A stretch of 9,501 nucleotides of DNA, taken from NCBI GenBank assembly GCA_944392185.1, contig CALXVW010000041.1, forward strand, positions 1-9,501, given 5' to 3'. Below, piece by piece: positions 1 to 4,426 of this stretch. A program made the position numbers and the translations under genes. Every line of letters starts with the position of its first letter. Position 1 is the first letter of the stretch. Under the pieces are notes generated by a model. It was not told the origin of the DNA. It made no database searches and saw only the letters and a program-made list of their open reading frames with translations. This stretch comes from an uncultured Alphaproteobacteria bacterium (GTDB lineage: Bacteria; Pseudomonadota; Alphaproteobacteria; RF32; CAG-239).

Positions 1-10
1 AAGAGCCGAC

Positions 11-36
11 AAAGCTCTGCAAAAGACCAGAGCTTT
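11..36. repeat. Perfect 9-bp inverted repeat just downstream of lgt
   Basis: AAAGCTCTG (11-19) and CAGAGCTTT (28-36) form a perfect 9-bp stem with an 8-nt loop, 25 bp past the lgt stop codon in the direction of lgt transcription. No U-tract follows on either strand, so it is not a standard intrinsic terminator. The minus strand of 1-57 also stays open in two frames (possible TTG or GTG starts), so the start of a following gene cannot be excluded. Too little sequence is present to call one. Confidence 0.4.
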
Positions 37-60
37 CAGCCACAACGTGACATCCAAGGC

Positions 61-864
61 CTAAAGAGATTTTTTTTCTTTACGCAAGATAAAGAAGATA
101 ACCACCAAACCCACCACCACCAAAGGCACAGACAGCATCTGCCCCATGGTAACACCGCCAAAGAAAAATCCGAGCTGGGCATCAGGCTCTCTGAACTGCT
201 CCAGGCAGATTCTAAAGCATCCATATAAAACAATAAACAGAGCAGAAACAATACCGTGATTTTGGCGGATCTTGGAAAAGCGCCACAAGAAATTGAGAAT
301 AACAAACATCAACACACCTTCCAGCAGCCCCTCATAAAGCTGAGACGGATGCCTGGGTAAAAACCCGCCGTTTGGAAAACGCACGGCCCAAGGCACATCT
401 GTCACTCTGCCCCAAAGCTCATCATTTACAAAATTGGCCAGGCGGCCCAAAAATATACCAATCGGAGCATAAAGCACGATCAAATCAGTCAAGGCCAAAA
501 ACGGATAATTAATTTTGCGGGCAAACAAACATACGGCCACAATCACGCCCACCGCGCCGCCATGAAAAGACATTCCGCCTTTCCAAATCTCCAAAAGATG
601 CCAAGGTTTGAGCCACATCTCGGCTCCGCCGTAAAAGACGGCATAGCCCAAACGCCCACCCAAGATAATGCCGATTGTCAGGTAAAAAATAAGGTCTTCA
701 ACTTGCGCCTTGGAAAGCCCCAAAGAATTAATCCGCACGTTGCGGTTGATAAGCCACCACCCAACAAGGATTCCCACCAGATAAGCCATAGAATACCAAC
801 GAACGGCAAAAGAACCAATAGAAAAAATCACCGGCGAAACATCAGGAAAAGGCAAACCAATCAT
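61..864 (-). CDS. lgt: Phosphatidylglycerol--prolipoprotein diacylglyceryl transferase (Lgt)
   Basis: Transfers the diacylglyceryl group of phosphatidylglycerol to the lipobox cysteine of prolipoproteins, the first step of lipoprotein maturation at the inner membrane. The 267-aa product is polytopic and of normal length for the family. Visible motifs are HGG at 101-103 (His equivalent to E. coli H103), the Lgt signature RLANFVNDELWGR at 141-153 with Arg141 and Asn144, RHPSQLYE at 171-178, the FREPD arginine at 225, and GQMLSVP at 241-247. The ATG at 864 is preceded by AAGGA (872-876) with a 7-nt spacer, so this start is well supported. The stop is TAG at 61-63. The gene is divergent from ybjN across a 243-bp gap. 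The family assignment is firm; regulation is not evident from the sequence. Confidence 0.97.
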   Translation of the reverse strand: MIGLPFPDVSPVIFSIGSFAVRWYSMAYLVGILVGWWLINRNVRINSLGLSKAQVEDLIFYLTIGIILGGRLGYAVFYGGAEMWLKPWHLLEIWKGGMSFHGGAVGVIVAVCLFARKINYPFLALTDLIVLYAPIGIFLGRLANFVNDELWGRVTDVPWAVRFPNGGFLPRHPSQLYEGLLEGVLMFVILNFLWRFSKIRQNHGIVSALFIVLYGCFRICLEQFREPDAQLGFFFGGVTMGQMLSVPLVVVGLVVIFFILRKEKKSL

Positions 865-1107
865 AACAAAATCCTTTTATGGTTAAAAAGTCGGTTAAAG
901 AATAATTAATTTGCTTTAGGATATCCACATATAAAAAATATTTTCTTTTTACCGAACGGATAACGCATTGATTTTACACAAAATCAAAAACAAAAATTTA
1001 TCCACATTTGTGGATTAGGTGGAAAACTGCGACTCGGGAATTGATATTTGCGACTCGGCATTGCAAGCTGTATTCATAATAAAATTTTTTATTTCGGAGC
1101 GAAAGAA
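865..1107. other. AT-rich divergent intergenic region with DnaA-box cluster (possible origin or DnaA-regulated region)
   Basis: This 243-bp gap lies between the divergent lgt and ybjN genes. Five 9-mers resembling the DnaA box TTATCCACA occur within 106 bp: 921-929 (ATATCCACA), 972-980 (TTTTACACA, fits TTWTNCACA), 998-1006 (exact TTATCCACA), 1009-1017 (reverse strand, TAATCCACA) and 1018-1026 (reverse strand, TTTTCCACC). The third and fourth form an inverted pair 2 bp apart, sharing a perfect ATCCACA/TGTGGAT dyad, and the last two abut. The stretch from 901 to 1000 is very AT-rich, as an unwinding element would be. Whether this is oriC, a DnaA titration site or a DnaA-controlled promoter cannot be decided from the window; the boxes themselves are seen directly. 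Confidence 0.5.
1028..1058. repeat. Direct repeat TGCGACTCGG, 21-bp period
   Basis: The 10-mer TGCGACTCGG occurs at 1028-1037 and again at 1049-1058, exactly 21 bp apart (two helical turns), immediately after the DnaA-box cluster and about 50 bp ahead of the ybjN start. Each copy contains GACTC, which fits the GANTC site methylated by CcrM in Alphaproteobacteria. The spacing on one face of the helix suggests a protein-binding site; its identity is unknown. Confidence 0.5.
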
Positions 1108-1605
1108 ATGGAACCGGCAAAGAACTTAGCCCCAGCTTACAATCCCATAGATTTGGTTGAAAACATATTTTCCAGCCGCTCTTTTGAGCTGGAACGCCGC
1201 GGCCTCAATGAAGTTGTGGTTGAAGTCCAGGGCAAATGGAACAACATGTTGCTGTTTTTTGCTTGGGAAGCCAGCATGAATTGTATGCACATTTCCTGCC
1301 TGATGGATATAGAAACCAAGATTGAAGATCGCAGTAAAATTTTTGAATTACTGGCTCTAATCAATGAAGAACTTTGGGTTGGGCACTTTTCTTATTGGAC
1401 CGAGCAAAACACCCCTGTTTTCAAACATTCGCTGTTTTTGAATAATGAAGATGATTTCTTTGAAGACAAAATAGAGCAAATGATAGACATTGCCATCAAG
1501 GAATGCGAGCGGATGTATCCGGTATTCAAGGTGGTTTTAACCAAAGGAATGGAGCCCAAACAAGCGCTTTATCCGATGTTGATGGAAACTGCCGGCCAAG
1601 CCTAA
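1108..1605 (+). CDS. YbjN domain-containing protein
   Basis: A 165-aa soluble protein of the YbjN family (small alpha/beta proteins, type III secretion chaperone-like fold). It matches the alphaproteobacterial version in sequence pattern: NPIDLVE near the N-terminus (12-18), EVVVEVQGKW at 35-44, the core LLALINEELWVGHF at 81-94, and the late ECERMYPVF at 132-140. E. coli YbjN affects motility and stress traits when overexpressed, but no biochemical role is established for this branch. The ATG at 1108 is chosen because CGGAG (1095-1099) sits 8 nt upstream; an in-frame extension to 1048 lacks an equivalent site and would cross the direct repeat. In many Alphaproteobacteria the family gene neighbours proC, which is not present here. 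The gene stands alone and is closed by a bidirectional terminator. It could be called conserved hypothetical without loss. Confidence 0.9.
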   Translation: MEPAKNLAPAYNPIDLVENIFSSRSFELERRGLNEVVVEVQGKWNNMLLFFAWEASMNCMHISCLMDIETKIEDRSKIFELLALINEELWVGHFSYWTEQNTPVFKHSLFLNNEDDFFEDKIEQMIDIAIKECERMYPVFKVVLTKGMEPKQALYPMLMETAGQA

Positions 1606-1617
1606 AAATCCACAAAA

Positions 1618-1657
1618 AAAGACGTTCCTAAAAAAGGAACGTCTTTCTTCTTTTCCG
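1618..1657. terminator. Bidirectional intrinsic terminator between ybjN and the ACP-like genes
   Basis: AAAGACGTTCC (1618-1628) and GGAACGTCTTT (1636-1646) form an 11-bp stem with a 7-nt loop. On the plus strand it is followed by a T-rich run; on the minus strand the A-run at 1614-1620 gives a long U-tract. It therefore serves both convergent units. Confidence 0.92.
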
Positions 1658-1662
1658 GAGAA

Positions 1663-1875
1663 CTACCAGCTCAAACACCTGTCAATAAGATCTCCTACTG
1701 TGCGCACGGAAGCCATATCTGCGTCGGTCAGCGAGATACCCAATCCCACCTCCAGAGCAAATTGAAGAGCGACTTCATCAACCATAAGGTCTTGAAGAGC
1801 TGTCTCTCTGCTAATGTTTGCGTGCGGCGCCATCTCTTTAATGACGGTTAAGACCGCTTTTTCTGTTCTTTTCAT
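1663..1875 (-). CDS. Acyl carrier protein-like protein lacking the phosphopantetheine serine
   Basis: A 70-aa protein with the size, helical pattern and C-terminal helix (VRTVGDLIDRCL, 57-68) of an acyl carrier protein. In a functional ACP the helix-II start reads D-S-L with the serine carrying 4'-phosphopantetheine. Here the aligned residues are Asp33-Glu34-Val35, so the attachment site is replaced by glutamate (codon GAA, 1774-1776). It should not be convertible to a holo-ACP. The gene starts at ATG 1875, 5 nt after the stop of an ACP gene with an intact DSL, and lacks a good Shine-Dalgarno site, which suggests translational coupling. It may be an inactive partner or scaffold, or a decaying duplicate; the open frame and terminator argue against simple decay. 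Family membership is inferred from pattern, without a database search. Confidence 0.75.
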   Translation of the reverse strand: MKRTEKAVLTVIKEMAPHANISRETALQDLMVDEVALQFALEVGLGISLTDADMASVRTVGDLIDRCLSW

Positions 1876-1880
1876 AATGG

Positions 1881-2102
1881 TTATTCGTTTTGTTGTTTAA
1901 CAATTTCTACCAAGTCTTGGACTGTTTCCGGCTGGTCATTTTTTTGAATATCGACCCCCAACTTATTGGCCATAAAAAACATATCAAGGCTATCCATCTC
2001 GAGAGTATCCCTTAGATTTGCCTCAGGAGTGATTAATTTGGCACGGATCTCCCCCAAATACTCGCTCAGAGTATTTCGGACCAATTCTTCTGCACTTTTC
2101 AT
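1881..2102 (-). CDS. Acyl carrier protein (second copy, divergent)
   Basis: A 73-aa acidic protein with the ACP signature LEMDSLDMFFMANKLG at 34-49; Ser38 is the predicted 4'-phosphopantetheine attachment site. The C-terminal ETVQDLVEIV (59-68) matches the conserved TV-D motif of helix IV. It is clearly different from the housekeeping AcpP encoded at 5795-6028 (LGADSLDTVELV), so it is likely a specialised carrier rather than the fatty-acid synthesis ACP. The ATG at 2102 overlaps the stop of a 59-aa upstream frame as ATGA and has no clear ribosome binding site, typical of coupled translation. It is followed after 5 nt by the serine-less ACP-like gene. No ketosynthase, acyltransferase or adenylation enzyme lies beside it in this window, so the acyl group and pathway are unknown. 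Confidence 0.88.
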   Translation of the reverse strand: MKSAEELVRNTLSEYLGEIRAKLITPEANLRDTLEMDSLDMFFMANKLGVDIQKNDQPETVQDLVEIVKQQNE

Positions 2103-2278
2103 TTCTGCATCATTTTAAGAGGTTTTGACGATGATTTCCCTTTTTTGCCGGCGGACAACTGCCGTTTGGTTTTCACCATTTGACGTTTAATTTCTCTTGT
2201 TGGCAAATGGACAGCCTGACAGCAAACAAATCCCATACTCTGAAAAAACAGAGCCGTTTTGTAAAAAAAGTAATTCAT
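2099..2278 (-). CDS. Small basic hypothetical protein, translationally coupled to ACP gene
   Basis: A 59-codon open frame that begins with ATG at 2278 and ends with TGA overlapping the ACP start by 4 nt (ATGA, 2099-2102). The first 27 residues are hydrophobic and aromatic (MNYFFYKTALFF... with Cys19-Cys20). Residues 28-59 hold about twelve Lys/Arg and only one acidic residue. A hydrophobic start with a strongly basic tail would fit a membrane- or ACP-associated micropeptide, ACPs being acidic, but that is speculation. No clear Shine-Dalgarno precedes the ATG. The support for a real gene is the ATGA junction together with the absence of a separate ribosome binding site for the ACP. I do not recognise a family. 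Confidence 0.45.
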   Translation of the reverse strand: MNYFFYKTALFFQSMGFVCCQAVHLPTREIKRQMVKTKRQLSAGKKGKSSSKPLKMMQK

Positions 2279-2325
2279 AGTAATTTGATTTTAATTGTTA
2301 GACATATACTTAAAAAAGTTTAGCC

Positions 2326-2354
2326 AGAATATTAAACTTACTACAAGATTGCAA
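2326..2354 (-). promoter_or_regulatory. Candidate sigma-70 promoter for the micropeptide/ACP/ACP-like unit
   Basis: On the minus strand, TTGCAA (2349-2354) and TATTCT (2326-2331) are separated by 17 bp, each matching 4 of 6 consensus bases. It would start transcription about 40 nt before the ATG at 2278. The region from 2279 to 2469 contains no other gene-like frame that I can support. Confidence 0.35.
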
Positions 2355-2469
2355 GTGTAATTTAAAAAAAAGTAACCCCATTGATTTTGCCAATCTGCAC
2401 ACTGAAAGTTGGACAAGCAAGAAATCTCACGAAAATAAGTTCCATAAGAAAATTTTTGATAAACAGTTT

Positions 2470-2973
2470 CTAATCAGTATTTTTATCTAAATCTTTGCTT
2501 AAATTATAAGAAGTTGTTTTTGATAAAGAGATTATCAGATTACGGATTGATTGTTGTAATTTGCAATTTTTAATTTTCTCTAAAGCCATTATTAGCTCTA
2601 TATTACTTTTATTAAACAAAGGATCTGTTTCTGTATTAATCAAAACGGTTTCATCTTTTCCATAAAGCCTGCGAGGGCTATACTTATCAATTTTTTCATC
2701 AATTCCCTCGTAAAAATAACTAACGGACACGTTTAATACCAAAGCCATATCCCAAATACGGCTTGCACCCATCCGGTTAGTTCCTTTTTCATATTTTTGA
2801 ATTTGTTGGAAAGTAACACCCAACAACGAAGCCAGCTTGGCTTGTGAAATTTTCAACATTTCTCGGCGTAATCTGAGACGATTTCCGACATAGACATCTA
2901 TGGGGTTGGCCTCACCATTTATCATTCTTCCCCTATAATTTACAACATTAGCCCTCATTTTCTTATTATTCAT
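2470..2973 (-). CDS. XRE/Cro-CI family helix-turn-helix transcriptional regulator
   Basis: A 167-aa DNA-binding protein. The HTH_3/XRE domain spans about 28-90: VGNRLRLRREMLKISQ, helix 2 QAKLASLLG (44-52), and recognition helix TFQQIQKYEKG (54-64), then the NVSVSYFYEGI close at 81-91. This form, with the FQQIQKYEKG recognition helix, is widespread in Alphaproteobacteria as single-domain repressors. The remaining C-terminal part (92-167) is polar with a helical stretch at about 122-150 and no recognised sensor domain. The ATG at 2973 is supported by AGGAG (2980-2984) with a 6-nt spacer; an internal ATG at residue 17 lacks this. The gene follows a structured RNA with an intrinsic terminator, so it may be attenuated, or it may use a separate weak promoter with TACAAT near 3018. 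Targets are unknown. Confidence 0.9.
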   Translation of the reverse strand: MNNKKMRANVVNYRGRMINGEANPIDVYVGNRLRLRREMLKISQAKLASLLGVTFQQIQKYEKGTNRMGASRIWDMALVLNVSVSYFYEGIDEKIDKYSPRRLYGKDETVLINTETDPLFNKSNIELIMALEKIKNCKLQQSIRNLIISLSKTTSYNLSKDLDKNTD

Positions 2974-3051
2974 AACCCACTCCTAACCATGTTATTAAAT
3001 TAAAGATTTTTTATATATTGTATTTGGGGGGCAATTTTTTATGGAAAACAC

Positions 3052-3082
3052 AAAAAAGACCACCTTTTGCACAAAGGTGGTC
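3052..3082 (-). terminator. Intrinsic terminator of the structured RNA
   Basis: On the minus strand GACCACCTTT (3082-3073) and AAAGGTGGTC (3067-3058) form a perfect 10-bp stem with a 5-nt loop, followed by six T. It ends the small RNA, about 80 nt before the XRE start codon. The reverse direction has no U-tract. Confidence 0.88.
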
Positions 3083-3303
3083 GGGGCAGTTCGTAAATCA
3101 TATTTCGCAAAATGATTCTTCCAGCCTTTAGAGAAAAATACCCATTGGACATACACTGAAAGCTCCCCGACCTTAAATCGGGGCAATTTTGTTGCAACAT
3201 ATAAATATCACAACATAATGATGTTATGCCCTAACACCATGCGAAATATAGGCTTACGACAGCCTCGCACCTAAGTGCTAAACAGCATTATTCACGCTGT
3301 CTG
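3052..3303 (-). ncRNA. Structured small RNA or attenuating leader of the XRE gene, unidentified family
   Basis: A discrete transcript is predicted on the minus strand from a good promoter (start near 3303) to the U-tract at 3057-3052, about 250 nt. Visible hairpins in order of transcription include AGACAGC/GCTGTTT, GCAC-TTAG-GTGC, AGGCT/AGCCT, CATAACAT/ATGTTGTG (8 bp with GU pairs), CCCCGA/TCGGGG (3183-3178 with 3170-3165), and AATCAT/ATGATT. In addition GGTCGGGG (3172-3165) can pair perfectly with CCCCGACC (3086-3079), which overlaps the 5' arm of the terminator by 4 nt. These alternatives resemble an attenuator or riboswitch. I could not match it to tmRNA, RNase P RNA, SRP RNA, 6S RNA or a known riboswitch by eye. 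A 63-codon TTG-initiated frame inside it is likely fortuitous. Confidence 0.6.
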
Positions 3304-3309
3304 CTTTTG

Positions 3310-3337
3310 AATATAAAAGAATTTTGTTAATTTTCAA
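3310..3337 (-). promoter_or_regulatory. Sigma-70 promoter of the structured RNA
   Basis: On the minus strand TTGAAA (3337-3332, 5/6) and TATATT (3315-3310, 5/6) are 16 bp apart. The element lies immediately downstream of the mltG terminator, so it creates a separate transcript with a start near 3303. Confidence 0.65.
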
Positions 3338-3339
3338 CT

Positions 3340-3386
3340 AAAAATAAAAGGCTCAGAATATACAACATAAGCGGCCTTTTATTTTT
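3340..3386. terminator. Intrinsic terminator of mltG, overlapping its stop codon
   Basis: AAAAATAAAAGGC (3340-3352) and GCCTTTTATTTTT (3374-3386) form a perfect 13-bp stem with a 21-nt loop. The A/T-rich ends act as U-tracts in both directions. The right arm contains the mltG stop codon TAA (3379-3381), so the gene's last codons are part of the hairpin. Confidence 0.75.
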
Positions 3387-4341
3387 TGTTATTCCTCTGA
3401 TATTTTTTCCAATGGCTGACATTCTGGTTATGCTCGTTTAAGGAATTGGCAAACCTATGCCCGCCGGTACCATCCGCCACAAAATAAAGATAAGAACTAA
3501 CCTCCGGGTTAGCGGCCGCCTCTAATGAGGCCTTGCCCGGATTACAAATCGGTTTGGGCGGCAAACCATAATATTTATAAGTGTTGTAAGGACTATCCAC
3601 TTCCAAATCCTTGCGCGTAAGCAAACGCCCCAAATCCTTTTTCCCCTCCGTTAAGGCATAAATAACGGTCGGATCTGTCTGCAAACGCATTCCCTTGCGC
3701 AACCGATTAACAAAAACAGAGGCCACCAGCCCGCGCTCCCCCGGCACGCCGGTTTCCTTTTCAATAATAGAAGCCAATATCAACAACTCTTGAGGATTCT
3801 TAACCGGTACGGTTTCATCTCTGCCCGCCCAAGCATCGTCAAGAGATTTTTGCATGGCCTCTTGAGCCTGAATAATAACACTGTCGCGGCTGTCTCCTCT
3901 AAAAAAGTTATAAGTCTCCGGTAGCAAAGAACCCTCTTGAGGAATAAGAGAAATCTCTCCGCTCAAGAATTCATTGTTGGCGATAATTTCAAGCATTTGA
4001 GCCGTGGTTAACCCCTCAGGCAAAGTGAGCTTACGATACAACACCTCTCCTTTGGCCATTTGCTTAAGAACATCTGCCATCGAAATATGGGAAAAAAATT
4101 GATATTCTCCGGCCTTTAAGTGTTTATCCAAACCTTGCAGTCTGGCCGCCAACCTGAACAAAAACGGATGTTTAATAACCCCGGCTTGCGACAATGTTTC
4201 AGCCACGCTGACAGAGCCGGCTCCCCGATTAATCAAGACAACAGTTTCTTCCACTAATGGACCGGATTCATAAACGGCTTTTTTAACATAAACTGCCACT
4301 AACAACACCGCAAAAATACCAAGCAGAAACAACTTTTTCAT
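3379..4341 (-). CDS. mltG: Endolytic murein transglycosylase MltG (YceG family)
   Basis: Inner-membrane lytic transglycosylase that cleaves nascent glycan strands and sets their length. The 320-aa product has an N-terminal membrane anchor (about 3-20), a LysM-like region (about 33-100), and the YceG catalytic domain. Key motifs are EGSLLPETY at 136-144, LILASIIEKETG at 187-198 with predicted catalytic Glu194 (E. coli Glu218), LQTDPTVIY at 220-228, SPYNTYKYYGLPPKPI at 250-265 and YLYFVADGTGGHRFA at 284-298. The length is close to the family norm. The ATG at 4341 has only a weak GGA upstream. It follows fabF, as in many Proteobacteria, but a hairpin terminator lies between them, so expression may depend on readthrough or a weak own promoter. 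Confidence 0.96.
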   Translation of the reverse strand: MKKLFLLGIFAVLLVAVYVKKAVYESGPLVEETVVLINRGAGSVSVAETLSQAGVIKHPFLFRLAARLQGLDKHLKAGEYQFFSHISMADVLKQMAKGEVLYRKLTLPEGLTTAQMLEIIANNEFLSGEISLIPQEGSLLPETYNFFRGDSRDSVIIQAQEAMQKSLDDAWAGRDETVPVKNPQELLILASIIEKETGVPGERGLVASVFVNRLRKGMRLQTDPTVIYALTEGKKDLGRLLTRKDLEVDSPYNTYKYYGLPPKPICNPGKASLEAAANPEVSSYLYFVADGTGGHRFANSLNEHNQNVSHWKKYQRNNKK

Positions 4342-4362
4342 AATATTTATTCCATATGGGAA

Positions 4363-4421
4363 TCAAAAAACCGCCTTGAGCAAAATCTTGAAAAATATCG
4401 ACTTGATACTCAAAGCGGCTT
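4363..4421 (-). terminator. Intrinsic terminator downstream of fabF
   Basis: On the minus strand AAGCCGCTTTGAG (4421-4409) pairs with CTCAAGGCGGTTT (4380-4368) in a 13-bp stem with two GU pairs and a 28-nt loop, followed by a run of T (to 4365). It begins 6 nt after the fabF stop codon and ends about 25 nt before mltG. Confidence 0.75.
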
Positions 4422-4426
4422 TTAAA

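Noticed and set aside
562..909. 115-aa plus-strand frame overlapping lgt
   Set aside because: Antisense to a firm lgt gene, compositionally a shadow (rich in Asn, Lys, Arg, His), with no family resemblance.
2995..3186. 63-codon minus-strand frame (MPRFKVGEL... type start at TTG 3186)
   Set aside because: It starts with TTG without a ribosome binding site, runs through the hairpins and terminator of the structured RNA, and has no recognisable domain. The structured RNA explains the sequence better.
3052..3303. tmRNA, RNase P RNA, SRP RNA, or a known riboswitch
   Set aside because: I looked for their hallmark motifs (tag-peptide codons, GAAAGUCC-type P RNA core, GGAAGGAAGCAG-type SRP loop, and TPP, cobalamin and SAM boxes) and found none. 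A 6S RNA cannot be fully excluded by eye, but the switch-like stems do not suggest it.
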